Origin: Arthrobacter sp. ISL-5
GTDB taxonomy: Bacteria > Actinomycetota > Actinomycetes > Actinomycetales > Micrococcaceae
DNA length: 64,000 nucleotides
Reading direction: 5' to 3'
NCBI RefSeq assembly: GCF_018613835.1
Contig: NZ_JAGGPM010000002.1
Location: 81,131-145,130, forward strand
Under the pieces are notes generated by a model. That model had not been told where the DNA came from, ran no database searches, and was given only the letters and a program-made list of their open reading frames with translations. Below, in pieces: positions 18,053 to 26,350 of the stretch. A program made the translations under genes and the position numbers. The stretch's first letter is position 1. Each line of letters opens with the position of its first letter.

Positions 18053-18748
18053 ATGGCCGCTATGGTCACGTGGCTCCTGGTTCACAGTCCGCTCGTCGGT
18101 CCGGTCATCTGGAATCCGGTTGCAGCGGAATTGCGGCAGCGAGGCCAGGAAGCCAACATTCCCGACCTGACTCCAGCTCTGAGCGGAGTCGGCAATCATG
18201 CCCAGCTGCAAGCTGAGCTGGTGGCTGCGGCTGTCAGGCAGGGACCTGTTGCCCTGGTCGCGCACAGCGGCGCCGGGCCCCTTCTTCCGCTGATTGCCCA
18301 TCGCCTTGCGCAGCAGAATGTGGCGGTGGCTGCCAGCCTCTTTGTGGATGCCGGACTGCCGCATCCCCGACAGTCGGCGCTTGACGTGCTGCCCGTCCCT
18401 GCAGCCGAGCAGTTGCGCGGGATGACCGTCGGGGGTTGGCTGCCGCGATGGACCTCCTGGTGGCCCCCGGGGCAACTTCGAGTGATGCTGCCCGATGAAC
18501 AGCTGCGCAAACTCGTGGTCGACACCTGCCCGCGATTGCCTCTCAGCCTGCTCACCGAAGTGCTCCCCGACATGAATGAGGACGAACTCGGGGTGTGCTC
18601 ATACGTCAGGCTCAGCAGCGCGTACGACGCCTTTGCCGATCAAGCCGAGCAGGCCGGCTGGTCGGTCCGCCGGCTCGAGAGCCACCATCTCGCGGTCCTC
18701 ACTTCACCGGCGGAGATCGTCGACACCGTCCAGGATGTAAGAAAATAG
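18053..18748 (+). CDS. Alpha/beta hydrolase
   Basis: A 231-residue hydrolase-fold protein. The nucleophile elbow is VAHSGAGPLL near residue 72, with Ser flanked by small residues. LVHSPLVGPVIWNPVA forms the oxyanion region. A late histidine in RLESHHLAVLTSP can complete the triad. It resembles small AB-hydrolase 6-type proteins of actinobacteria. The substrate is unknown. Two starts are possible (18053 and 18062). Confidence 0.82.
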   Translation: MAAMVTWLLVHSPLVGPVIWNPVAAELRQRGQEANIPDLTPALSGVGNHAQLQAELVAAAVRQGPVALVAHSGAGPLLPLIAHRLAQQNVAVAASLFVDAGLPHPRQSALDVLPVPAAEQLRGMTVGGWLPRWTSWWPPGQLRVMLPDEQLRKLVVDTCPRLPLSLLTEVLPDMNEDELGVCSYVRLSSAYDAFADQAEQAGWSVRRLESHHLAVLTSPAEIVDTVQDVRK

Positions 18749-18801
18749 TGAGCGGGGAGAACGGCCCCTAGTAGCTATACCTCCTGGGCTATCGTGGTGC
18801 C

Positions 18802-19182
18802 ATGCCCAGCCAACTAGCTGCCATTGCCATCGACGCGATCCGGCCACGGGTGGTGGCCGACTTCTGGTGCGCCGTCCTCGGCTGGCACGTTGTCGAAGAG
18901 GATACTGATGTCATCAGCATCGCGCCGCAGGATGGGACCTGGCCGTCCATCGATGTGGTCGCGGTGCCCGAGGGCAAGACCGTCAAGAACCGGCTGCATT
19001 TCGACCTGCGGGCTGACGGCGTGTCCACCGCCGAGGAGCTCGAGCGCCTGCTCGCCCTCGGCGCGCGGCGCAGAAACGTGGGCCAGGGCCCGGACGTCAG
19101 TTGGGTGGTACTGGGTGATCCCGAGGGCAACGAGTTCTGCCTGCTGTCCCGATCCGTCCAAGACGTCGAAGATCAAGAATGA
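18802..19182 (+). CDS. VOC family protein (glyoxalase-like)
   Basis: A 126-residue protein of the Glyoxalase_6 type. The first module is IDAIRPRVVADFWCAVLGW and the second ends WVVLGDPEGNEFCLLSR. HFDLRAD in the middle is the typical strand carrying a metal-ligand-like histidine. The function is not predictable from sequence. It is 33 bases upstream of the next gene on the same strand. Confidence 0.85.
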   Translation: MPSQLAAIAIDAIRPRVVADFWCAVLGWHVVEEDTDVISIAPQDGTWPSIDVVAVPEGKTVKNRLHFDLRADGVSTAEELERLLALGARRRNVGQGPDVSWVVLGDPEGNEFCLLSRSVQDVEDQE

Positions 19183-19215
19183 CCCGATGACGGACATACA
19201 GGGGGAACGCCAGCC

Positions 19216-19605
19216 ATGGGTGACTTCATCGCTTACCTTGATACCTCCGAGGTCCGTGCCGGCAAACTTGGGGAGCTCAAGGCAGCCATGGCAGAACTCG
19301 CTGCCTTCGTTGCGCAGAATGAGCCGAGGATCATCTCCTACTGCGTCTATTTCTCAGAGGACGGATCACTCATGAGCGTCCTCCATCTTCATCCTGACGC
19401 GGCCTCGTTGGAGTTCCATATGAAGGTGGCGGGCCCCAAGTTCCCGCCGGTGGCACCGCTCATCAAGCTAAGAACAATCGAAATATTCGGCCGCCCAACG
19501 GAGGACCTCGTGGCGCAACTTCGAGCGAAGGCGCAGCTTCTCGGCACCGGATCCGTTATTGTCCGTGACCTTCACGCTGGCTTCGCCCGTTTTGCCCGCG
19601 GCTAG
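19216..19605 (+). CDS. Hypothetical ABM-like protein
   Basis: A 129-residue protein opening MGDFIAYLDTSEVRAGKLGE, with the alternating strand and helix pattern of the ferredoxin-like ABM fold (ISYCVYFSEDGSLMSVLHLH). A longer C-terminal helix follows. A GGGGGAA ribosome binding site is seen. It is probably co-transcribed with the VOC gene just upstream. Substrate unknown. Confidence 0.65.
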   Translation: MGDFIAYLDTSEVRAGKLGELKAAMAELAAFVAQNEPRIISYCVYFSEDGSLMSVLHLHPDAASLEFHMKVAGPKFPPVAPLIKLRTIEIFGRPTEDLVAQLRAKAQLLGTGSVIVRDLHAGFARFARG

Positions 19606-19624
19606 CCTTTTCTGCCACGAACGG

Positions 19625-20419
19625 TCACCGGTATACGCGGACCCAGTCGGTCTGCATCCAACTTGGTTTGGTGGGTTTGCCGGTGGGGAACCAGTCGAGT
19701 TGGAGGGTTTGGTGCATTCCGACCGTCGGCAGGTGTGCCCGGTTGGTGTCGGTGAACCACACGGCGCCATCGATGTATCCGGTGATGCTGGCCGCGTTCC
19801 ACTGCACGGCGTAGTTGTGCCATTGGGTGGTGTCGATTTTGCGTGCCGCCTGGGACTGGTAGCTGCCTCGTCCGGGGCAGGCGTAGTGCAGGTTGAACTT
19901 GATCAGGGTGGTGTCCGTGAGCGATTCGGCGTAGTCGACTTCAGCGCAGTTCGGGGAGGTGTTGTTGTTGGGCCACAGGAGCAGGACGGGGTGGTATTTC
20001 GGGTCCCGCACACTGGTTCTCATCCGCACTTCCCATCGGCCGTATTTTTGCTGGGCGAATTTTGCCGACATCCCGCCCGTGGTGCCGTAAGCATTCCCGC
20101 TAACAGTGGCCACCCCGTTGGCCACCATCCACGCCTTCGGGCTGCGGATTCCTTTGCCCGCGTGGCCGGGGCCGTCGTAAACCTTCCATTTTCGGGGGTT
20201 GGGCGCCCCGGTGTAGGAAAACTCGTCGCCTGCCACCACCGGGCCCCATCCCTGCAGGGCTGCGGCCTGCAGGCCGTCGGGGGCCGCGTTCACAGCGAGT
20301 TCCGGGTGCAGCGCGGGAATCCGCGCGGGCTCGGTTGGGCGTCCCGTGAGGTTTCCGACGGCCAGGGTCAAAACTGCTGCGGCAATGGCTGCCGCGTGCA
20401 GCTTTCGCGTCAACAGCAT
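19625..20419 (-). CDS. Secreted glycoside hydrolase family 16 protein
   Basis: A 264-residue protein with an N-terminal export signal (KLHAAAIAAAVLTLAVGN) and a GH16 jelly-roll domain. The catalytic E-x-D-x-x-E pattern is seen as EVDYAE after LLLWPNNNTSPN. Further marks are YGRWEVRMRTS, WHNYAVQWN and TDWVRVYR. GH16 enzymes cleave beta-1,3 or beta-1,4 glucans and galactans outside the cell. I chose the start at 20419 because AGAGGAGAG precedes it. It ends convergently with the ABM-like gene. Confidence 0.9.
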   Translation of the reverse strand: MLLTRKLHAAAIAAAVLTLAVGNLTGRPTEPARIPALHPELAVNAAPDGLQAAALQGWGPVVAGDEFSYTGAPNPRKWKVYDGPGHAGKGIRSPKAWMVANGVATVSGNAYGTTGGMSAKFAQQKYGRWEVRMRTSVRDPKYHPVLLLWPNNNTSPNCAEVDYAESLTDTTLIKFNLHYACPGRGSYQSQAARKIDTTQWHNYAVQWNAASITGYIDGAVWFTDTNRAHLPTVGMHQTLQLDWFPTGKPTKPSWMQTDWVRVYR

Positions 20420-20578
20420 GAGCTCTCCTCTGCCCTGTATTTTCCTCCTCCGTCCGGGTGTTGTCACCGGATCGTGGGTCCGGCTGTCAGGCACACCGTT
20501 CAGCGTAGACTGCGGAAATCGATCGCTGACCGCCATGTCGGCTTCGATCTCTCATTTGGGGCTAGCGAAAGAGACACC

Positions 20579-20977
20579 ATGATCATGCCGGTGGCTGTTA
20601 GAAGGCTGGTCGCGCGCCGTCGGTGCATCGCGGAGCTCCGTCGACTAGCGGTGATTTTGGATTCCATGTACACGGGGACCCCTTTCGACATGGAAACCCC
20701 GGACGGCTACCTGTCCGACGAAATCGGCGGTGAACAGCTCCTGGATGACATGTACATGATTCAGGAGGAGCTTGTCGGTGGGTTGTCCTTCTGGCCCAAC
20801 GTCGACGTCCACGGCCTGCTCCAGCAAATCGTGGCGAAGGCTGGGAAAATTAGTGACGGACTCCCTCTTGAGTACCCCGTCACGAAGCAAAAATTCGATG
20901 ACCTCATCACCGACATGAGCGAAGCCGAACAGCGCTGCTCTGACTGGTACAACTTCGGGTTCAATAGGGCCGCGTAA
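20579..20977 (+). CDS. Hypothetical protein
   Basis: A 132-residue, mostly helical, acidic protein with a short basic start (VRRLVARRRCIAELRR). The C-terminal EAEQRCSDWYNFGF is aromatic. No family is recognised. The ATG at 20579 gives the only well-composed protein; upstream codons in the same frame overlap the GH16 gene and are not convincing. Confidence 0.55.
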   Translation: MIMPVAVRRLVARRRCIAELRRLAVILDSMYTGTPFDMETPDGYLSDEIGGEQLLDDMYMIQEELVGGLSFWPNVDVHGLLQQIVAKAGKISDGLPLEYPVTKQKFDDLITDMSEAEQRCSDWYNFGFNRAA

Positions 20978-21069
20978 TCGATGGTGCGCCCCATGCCAAG
21001 CAGAGGAGGACGAGGCGACGTGGTGGCAAAGGAAACGGGAATGGGCAGAGCGGCCAGATGCGGCTGAGG

Positions 21070-21576
21070 TCACGGGCGCCAGCGCACGCCGTTGTTCGTG
21101 CACCTGGCCAAGGTGACGGTGTGCCCTTCCAGACATGCTGCATCGACAAGCTCGCGCTTCCCGACCGCTTCCTTCAAATCGACCGTCACGGGCACGCTGT
21201 TGTTCCCTTGGCAGTTGTACGCCCCCGGCGGCAAGGGTTCGACGTCGGTCCGGATCACGATCCGCTCCTCCTCGACCTGCACGTGGGGATCAAGCACGGT
21301 CCCGGTTACCCCACCCGCACACCCCAGTCGCGTTACCGCCAACCGGAGGGTGGTGGAATCCGGAGTGACCTCAGCGGAGTTGAGTAGCTTCCAGGTTCCC
21401 GTATCGCCAACTTCGCCTGCGGAGGTTCCCGTTTCGCCAATCTGGGGTGCCGAGGACCCTGTGTCGCCGACTTGGGGTTCGGAAGAGCTGCAACCGCTGA
21501 GGACGAATGTCGTGCAAGCCATTGCTCCGACCAAGAAGTGTCGCCCTCGACTAGAGTGCTCCACGCCAACCTCCAT
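21070..21576 (-). CDS. Hypothetical lipoprotein with a Gly-Asp-Thr repeat linker
   Basis: About 168 residues. The export signal HFLVGAMACTTFVLSGC ends in a lipobox (LSGC), so the protein should be lipid-anchored outside the membrane. It is followed by three ten-residue repeats (around VGDTG, IGETG and VGDTG) that act as a linker, then a beta-rich domain (TLRLAVTRLGCAGGVTG, RIVIRTDVEPLPPGAYNC) with cysteines that may pair. The start could also be 21594. Function unknown. Confidence 0.7.
   Translation of the reverse strand: MEVGVEHSSRGRHFLVGAMACTTFVLSGCSSSEPQVGDTGSSAPQIGETGTSAGEVGDTGTWKLLNSAEVTPDSTTLRLAVTRLGCAGGVTGTVLDPHVQVEEERIVIRTDVEPLPPGAYNCQGNNSVPVTVDLKEAVGKRELVDAACLEGHTVTLARCTNNGVRWRP
21392..21481. 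repeat. Three tandem 30-bp units in a lipoprotein gene
   Basis: Units at 21392-21421, 21422-21451 and 21452-21481 share GGTTCCCGT-N-TCGCCAA-like cores and encode the ten-residue linker repeats. The units have diverged, and their length keeps the frame, so copy number could change without breaking the gene. Confidence 0.75.
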
Positions 21577-21869
21577 GCGATCCAGTCTGAACAAGGATCA
21601 GTCGGTGACCTACGACCCTCCGGTGCCCAAAGTATGTCATTCCGGGGGCTCACCTCATAGAGCATCCGCACCTGCCCACAGCGGGAAGCTCACCGGACTG
21701 CGGGGTCGCCCCGACGCCGTTGCAGCAGAGGAACGTTGGCAAGCGCCGGTGTGACGCTCACTCCGGGGAGAGCCGGGCAGTCAAGCCCTCTCTCAAGTGA
21801 TCGGTGGCACCGGTGATGCGCCGGGGTCTGTGTGGTGGCGGCGTATAGGCGTGGATATCGGCGTCGGGA

Positions 21870-22295
21870 GTTGGGACGTTCGCCAGGAACCTGCTGACGT
21901 TCAAAAACCCCAAGGTCCGCTTCCGCCTGAACCACCTCGTCGTGGTCATCGCCGTCGGCTTGGCCCTGCTCTTCGGGCTGGCCAAATCGGACATCGGCGC
22001 GCTGCTGCTGCTCACCTACGGCGGGACCACCCAGCTCGCCCCTGCCATTGCCGCCGCCCTGGCCAGCAAGGTCAAGCTCGGGGCCGTCCCGGCAATGGCC
22101 GGCATCATCACCGGAACGGTCACCGTCGCCGTGATCACCTTTGCGGAAATCCCGATCGGCAACTGGGACTCCGGACTCATTGCCCTGGCCCCGAATCTCG
22201 CGGTGACCCTCGTTGCCGAACTCATCCGGCGGCGACTCAAAAGGCCCGTCCAACCCGAAGGCGCACAGCCGGCAGAGGTGACCGCGGCCGCCTGA
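21870..22295 (+). pseudogene. C-terminal remnant of a sodium:solute symporter
   Basis: In frame from about 21870 the DNA encodes ARNLLTFKNPKVRFRLNHL, then VVVIAVGLALLFGLAKSDIG and TYGGTTQLAPAIAAAL, which match the last three or four helices of SSS-family symporters. The first ten or so helices are absent; the DNA to the left is unrelated. A GTG at 21942 could start a 117-residue peptide, but it would lack the sodium and substrate sites. This is best read as a deletion remnant. Confidence 0.7.
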
Positions 22296-22358
22296 CCTAA
22301 CCAAGAATGGCGCGCACGGACCGTGCCAGCCCAGCGGGCACAGCGCGCAACGCCCAAA

Positions 22359-22401
22359 CGGCTCCCTTCCCGACGTGCCCACCAGGCCGGGAAGGGAGCC
22401 G
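22359..22401. terminator. Bidirectional terminator hairpin
   Basis: Perfect 14-bp arms, CGGCTCCCTTCCCG at 22359-22372 and its complement at 22388-22401, with a 15-base loop. It lies between the symporter remnant and the 3' end of the convergent VOC gene. Confidence 0.8.
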
Positions 22402-22427
22402 CCCCGTGTCAGGCGAATGATGCCTGC

Positions 22428-22820
22428 CTACCCGCCGGCGGGCTGGAACAACTCGACCACGTTGCCGGACGGATCTTCCAGCAGGATCTGCTGACCGCCT
22501 GGACCCTTGACAATGTCGTTTCGGAACGTGAGGCCAGCGTCACGCAGCCGGTCCACCTCGGCCGCGATATCGCCCACGATGAGGTGGATGCGGTTCCATC
22601 CCCCCGGTGCCGGCACCGTGCCGTCCGGCATTGGCCGGCCTGCCGAGCTGGTCGGCCCGCTCAGCAGGAGCCGCAACTGACCGCGTGCGACGTCGGCGAA
22701 CGCCGGTGCGGCGCTCATCCTGAGGGTGAATCCGAGGTGCTTTGTGTAGAAGTCGATTGCCGCGTCGACGTCGTCCACCATGTATCGGACGCTGACCATG
22801 TCCGTTAGGTCGTTGGGCAT
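22428..22820 (-). CDS. VOC family protein linked to the arsenate-reductase gene
   Basis: A 130-residue glyoxalase/bleomycin-resistance-fold protein. The first module is SVRYMVDDVDAAIDFYTKHL and the second ends LLEDPSGNVVELFQPAGG. HLIVGDI supplies a candidate metal histidine and the late VVELF a glutamate. The start at 22820 has AAAGGAG, and the upstream gene stops only two bases away, so they are one operon. Its linkage to ArsR-ArsC suggests a role in metalloid or organoarsenical handling, but I do not see the Cys-rich ending of known ArsI lyases. Confidence 0.88.
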   Translation of the reverse strand: MPNDLTDMVSVRYMVDDVDAAIDFYTKHLGFTLRMSAAPAFADVARGQLRLLLSGPTSSAGRPMPDGTVPAPGGWNRIHLIVGDIAAEVDRLRDAGLTFRNDIVKGPGGQQILLEDPSGNVVELFQPAGG

Positions 22821-22822
22821 TT

Positions 22823-23620
22823 CTAGCTCCTTTCCGAACTCGATTGGGAGTACTCGATGAGGTAAAGCAGGAACTGGATCCGTGTATTCAGTTCGTCCGC
22901 GGTGCGGACGAACGCCGGGTAACTCTCTTGGCCTGCTGCGGCTTCGGCCGCCGGATCGGCCATGCTCCAGTGCACCATCGCAGGAGGCCCAGGGAAGTCC
23001 GGGCATACTTCCCGTACGCGGTCACAAAGGCTGACCACATAGTCGAACCGCTGCTCGGCAAACTCACCGAGGTTCTTGGAACGGGCGCCGCCAATGTCAA
23101 TGCCACGCTCACGCATCACGCGTACGGCGTCGGGGTGCAGGTCTTTGGGGTGGCTGCCGGCGCTGGCGGCTTCGATCCCAGGGCCGCCCACGCGCTCCAG
23201 GATCGCCTCGGCCATCTGGGACCGGGCGCTGTTGCCCGTGCACAGGAACAGCACCCGGACGGGTGACCGGCCAGGACCGCCGGCCGGCGGTGTCAGCGCA
23301 GCCGGGACCAGCCGCAGGCCGGGGTGAAGCGCCGCACCTGCGTCTGCAAGCCGTTCGCGATACAAAGCCAGGTTGAGGCTGCAGTAGGTGTCCCGTCCGT
23401 CATCCGAGCTGCGCCGCATGGTCACCAGCCCGGCCGCGCGCAGCTGGCCGAGATGATAGGACGTCAGGCTCTGCCTCTGGCCCACCAGCGCCGTCAGCTC
23501 GCGGACCTGCCGATCACTGCGTGCCAGCTCGCCCAGCAGCTGCCACCGGACGGGGTGCCCAGCCAGGCGCAGGAACCCCGGGGCCGCATCCTGCGCATCC
23601 GGAGATGTGGTGTAGCTCAC
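22823..23620 (-). CDS. ArsR regulator fused to low-molecular-weight phosphatase-type arsenate reductase
   Basis: A 265-residue fusion. Residues about 10-95 are an ArsR winged helix (RQSLTSYHLGQLRAAGLV). Residues about 118-255 are an ArsC/LMW-PTP domain with the catalytic loop LCTGNSARSQMAEAIL (Cys-x5-Arg) and later cysteines in SLCDRVREVCPDFPG. I see no CxC metal site in the ArsR part. An earlier ATG at 23656 lies inside a perfect palindrome and downstream of the apparent -35; the GTG at 23620 lies six bases after TATAAT, so a leaderless start there is more likely. A VOC gene follows immediately. Confidence 0.9.
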   Translation of the reverse strand: MSYTTSPDAQDAAPGFLRLAGHPVRWQLLGELARSDRQVRELTALVGQRQSLTSYHLGQLRAAGLVTMRRSSDDGRDTYCSLNLALYRERLADAGAALHPGLRLVPAALTPPAGGPGRSPVRVLFLCTGNSARSQMAEAILERVGGPGIEAASAGSHPKDLHPDAVRVMRERGIDIGGARSKNLGEFAEQRFDYVVSLCDRVREVCPDFPGPPAMVHWSMADPAAEAAAGQESYPAFVRTADELNTRIQFLLYLIEYSQSSSERS

Positions 23621-23626
23621 GCCAAA

Positions 23627-23671
23627 ATTATAGATCCATCCGGATGGATCAATCAAACTATTTTGATTGAT
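23627..23671 (-). promoter_or_regulatory. ArsR-type operator and promoter with two palindromes
   Basis: On the minus strand: -35 TTGATT (23656-23651), 18-base spacer, -10 TATAAT (23632-23627), then GTG six bases later. The promoter is covered by two perfect palindromes: 23633-23650 (18 bp, GATCCATCC with its complement) and 23648-23671 (ATCAATCAAA, CTAT, TTTGATTGAT). The second resembles the AATCAA/TTGATT sites bound by ArsR proteins. Autoregulation by the fused ArsR domain is expected. Confidence 0.75.
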
Positions 23672-23718
23672 TGGGAGAGTCCGACGGCGGCCGGTCGGCT
23701 GTGGGGGAGCGGGACCAA

Positions 23719-23754
23719 ACGCAAGCCGACGACGGCGGGAAGTCCCGCCGTCGT
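23719..23754. repeat. Palindromic intergenic repeat, copy 4
   Basis: GACGGCGGGA, AG, TCCCGCCGTC at 23731-23752 with the flank AAACGCAAGCCG. Unlike the other copies, it lies between two gene starts (arsenate-reductase fusion to the left, GPP34 to the right), so a simple terminator role does not explain it. Confidence 0.8.
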
Positions 23755-23809
23755 GCCGCCCCTAAAGACGGCCGTTGTGGCGGCCGCCTAACTGCGCCAC
23801 GATGAGGGT

Positions 23810-24580
23810 ATGAACGCTGCGACACCGAAGGCTGAGGACCTAAGCCTTCCCCAGGCTTTCCTCCTTCTGGCAACGAATGACAAGGACGGAGAACCCGAAC
23901 TGCTGGCGTACGTACTGCGGACCACGTTGGCAGGGGCAATACTGGCCGAGCTGGACCTGCTCGGCGCGGTCGCGGTGCAGGGGAAGCACGTCAGGGCCAC
24001 CGGGGCCGCCCCGGAGTCGGACTTCCAGCACGTGCTGGAACTCATCCGTGAAAAATCACGGCCACACACTCCCAAGCGGTGGGTCTCCATGCTGGAGGGT
24101 CGCGGCCAAGTGCACCGTGTGTACGAAGGGATGGCGTCGCTGGGCATCGTGGAGCATGTCGGCGAAAAACACCTTGGTCTGTTCAAATCCACGCGATACC
24201 CGGAGAAGGACCACGGTCCGGAAGCGGCGCTCCTGCAAAAGATCCAAGCCGCGCTCGGCCTTAAGCCGGCAGGTGCCCCGCCAGCAGATGCCATGCTGGC
24301 AGGTGCCCCGCCAGCAGATGCCACGCCGGCAGGTGCCGCGCCGGACGCCACGCCGGCAGATGCCACGCCGCCCGTCGCATCGGCTCCGGCGGCCACACCG
24401 CCCGATGCCAGGACCACAGCACTGATCGCGCTGCTTCAGGCAGCCGGGCTGCTCGGCAGGCTTTTCCCGGCAGCAGACCAAAACCGGGCAAATGAGCTGG
24501 TGAAGAACCACTGGCCGTCCCGTGCGGTGGAGGACGAACTGCGCATGATCAGGCTGGGGCTGGAAGAAGCCGCAATCTAA
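23810..24580 (+). CDS. GPP34 family protein (Golgi phosphoprotein 3-like) with an expanded repeat linker
   Basis: A 256-residue protein of the GPP34 family, which in eukaryotes binds phosphatidylinositol-4-phosphate and in actinobacteria is of unknown role. Family marks: LPQAFLLLATNDKDGEP, AGAILAELDLLGAV, the LGLFKSTRYPEKDHGPEA motif and RTTALIALLQAAGLLGRLFP. It is closely related to the gene at 51199, including about 45 bases upstream of the start, but has an insert of about 45 residues (residues 153-200) made of Ala/Pro/Gly-rich repeats. It is probably a peripheral membrane protein. Confidence 0.88.
   Translation: MNAATPKAEDLSLPQAFLLLATNDKDGEPELLAYVLRTTLAGAILAELDLLGAVAVQGKHVRATGAAPESDFQHVLELIREKSRPHTPKRWVSMLEGRGQVHRVYEGMASLGIVEHVGEKHLGLFKSTRYPEKDHGPEAALLQKIQAALGLKPAGAPPADAMLAGAPPADATPAGAAPDATPADATPPVASAPAATPPDARTTALIALLQAAGLLGRLFPAADQNRANELVKNHWPSRAVEDELRMIRLGLEEAAI
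24269..24370. repeat. Tandem 30-bp repeats inside a GPP34 gene
   Basis: Two near-identical 30-base units (24269-24298 and 24299-24328, starting GCAGGTGCCCCGCCAGCAGA) followed by shortened copies. They encode AGAPPADA-type units and lie where the paralogue at 51 kb has no insert, so they arose by local expansion after duplication. Confidence 0.85.
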
Positions 24581-24632
24581 GGGCCCGGACCTGAACCCTG
24601 TTCCCCGGAAGCGCCCGGGGTTAGGATGCCGT

Positions 24633-25418
24633 GTGACTTTCACCCACGGCTTCGCGGACAACAACGGCCTTCGCATGTACTACGAGGTCCACGGACGGAC
24701 GGTGCCCGGCCAACCGCCGCTGCTCCTCATCCCGGGCGGCGGCTCCACCATTGGAACCAACTTCGCCGATCTCATCCCGCTGCTGGCCGAACAGCGCCAG
24801 GTGATTGCCGTCGAGGAGGAGGGCCACGGCCACACCCAGCCCACTAGCCTCGCCCTCACGGCCGAGGATTCCGCCGGCGACATCATCGCTGTCTTGGACC
24901 AGCTCAACGTGCAAACCGTGGATGTGCTGGGATTCAGCGCCGGCGGCCACACGGCCATCGCGCTGGCACTCGGGCGTCCGGCCCTTGTCCGGCGCCTCAT
25001 CGCCGCCTCCACCTTTGCCAGCCGCGATGCCGTGCCGGACGAGTTCTGGGACGGCATGGCGAAGGCCACCCTCGATGACATGCCCGACACCTACAAGGAC
25101 GCCGACCGCCGGCTCAACCCCGAACCCGGCCACCTGGAGCGGCTCTTCGAACTGGACCGGCAGCGCATCCTGGACTTCCCCGGATGGTCCGACGACGAGC
25201 TGGGCACCATCACAGCACCCACGCTGGTGGTGAGCGCCGACCGCGACGTTGTCACCGCCGGATATGCCGCGCGGATGGCCGGCGCCATCCCGGGGGCCCG
25301 CCTGCTGATCGTCCCCGGCGGCCACGGCGATTACCTCGGCGAGCAGGCCGCCAGCGGCGGGGATCTCCGGACGATGCAGGCCACCGTCCCGTTCCTGCTG
25401 CGGTTCCTCGGCGGTTAG
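24633..25418 (+). CDS. Alpha/beta fold hydrolase
   Basis: A 261-residue hydrolase started at GTG 24633 with TTAGGA before it. The oxyanion stretch is LLLIPGGGSTIGTNF, the nucleophile elbow GFSAGGHTAIALAL near residue 100, the acid in VVSADRDVVTAGYA and the histidine in VPGGHGDYLGE. It resembles esterase or haloperoxidase-like actinobacterial hydrolases. The substrate is unknown. Confidence 0.9.
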   Translation: MTFTHGFADNNGLRMYYEVHGRTVPGQPPLLLIPGGGSTIGTNFADLIPLLAEQRQVIAVEEEGHGHTQPTSLALTAEDSAGDIIAVLDQLNVQTVDVLGFSAGGHTAIALALGRPALVRRLIAASTFASRDAVPDEFWDGMAKATLDDMPDTYKDADRRLNPEPGHLERLFELDRQRILDFPGWSDDELGTITAPTLVVSADRDVVTAGYAARMAGAIPGARLLIVPGGHGDYLGEQAASGGDLRTMQATVPFLLRFLGG

Positions 25419-25519
25419 GCCGGCCGGTTTCACGGCTCCCGGCTGCTTGAACCCTTCCTGTGCAGGGGGCCGCAGCCAGAGGATTTTCCCGTCGTCGGTG
25501 ACCGCATCGACAAAATGAC

Positions 25520-25547
25520 CATGCACCCCGGAAATCCGGGGTGCATG
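25520..25547. terminator. Bidirectional terminator hairpin
   Basis: Perfect 12-bp arms CATGCACCCCGG and complement with an AAAT loop, between the hydrolase gene and the 3' end of the convergent aldehyde dehydrogenase remnant. Confidence 0.8.
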
Positions 25548-25578
25548 ACCGGCAGCGGCCGGAATAGTGAAAAGAGCC

Positions 25579-26350
25579 TCAGCCGTGGTTGTACATGACG
25601 TGTTTGGTGCGGGAGAAGTCCTCCAGGGCATAGACGGAGAGGTCCCGGCCGTAGCCGGAGCCCTTGAAGCCGCCCCAGGGCATTTCGTTGGCAATGACGA
25701 GGTGCGAGTTGACCCAGACGGTGCCGAAGTCAAGCCGGCGGGGAGCGGAGAGTGAGCGGGCGGAGTTCGTGGTCCACACCGAGGCGGCGAGTTCGTAGGG
25801 GGTTTCGTTGGCTCGGGTGATGGCCTCCTCGTCGGTGCTGAAGGTCTCCACGGACACGACCGGGCCGAAGATCTCCGTGCTCGTGATCGCGGCTCCGGCA
25901 GGTACGTCGGTTACGACGGTGGGTTCGATGAAGTAGCCCGGTCCCTCTATGGCGTTGCCTCCGACGGCGATCGTCAGGCCGTCCTTGCGGACGTCGTCCA
26001 GTGCGGCCAGGACCCTCTGGGAGTGGGCTTTGGAGATCATGGAACCGATTTCGACGTCGTCGCCCGTGCCGGGGGTGCCGACGGAGATCTCGCTGACCTC
26101 ACGCACGAGCAGTTCGGTGAACTGCTTTGCGACCGATTCGTGGACGAGGACACGGCATGCCGAGCCGCATTCCTGTCCGCCGTTCCAGAACCCGGCGGAG
26201 CGGACGCCCTTGGCGGCGGCTTCCAGATCGGCGTCGTCGAACACGACGACGGGTGCTTTGCCGCCCAGTTCCAGGTGCACGCGCTTGACGGTGTTGGCTG
26301 CGCTGGCGGCGACCTTCTGGCCGCTGCCCACGCTTCCGGTGATGGCGACG
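25579..26350 (-). pseudogene. Aldehyde dehydrogenase C-terminal half (5' end deleted)
   Basis: About 256 residues of an ALDH of the aminobutyraldehyde/betaine-aldehyde type: VAITGSVGSGQKVAAS, the catalytic glutamate in HLELGGKAP, the nucleophile loop WNGGQECGSACRVLVHES and TEIFGPVVSVETFS, to a normal end. The first roughly 220 residues, with much of the NAD domain, are missing. Homology stops near 26350, exactly where an oppositely oriented zinc dehydrogenase remnant begins. The fragment cannot be an active ALDH. Confidence 0.85.

Noticed and set aside
19559..20578. Upstream extension of the hypothetical gene at 20579 by 340 codons
   Set aside because: The extension is antisense to the GH16 gene, which has a signal peptide and catalytic motif; the downstream part alone is well composed.
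24278..24380. Possible CRISPR-like short repeats
   Set aside because: The units are directly adjacent with no spacers, keep the reading frame of the GPP34 gene, and encode a low-complexity linker; no cas genes are present.
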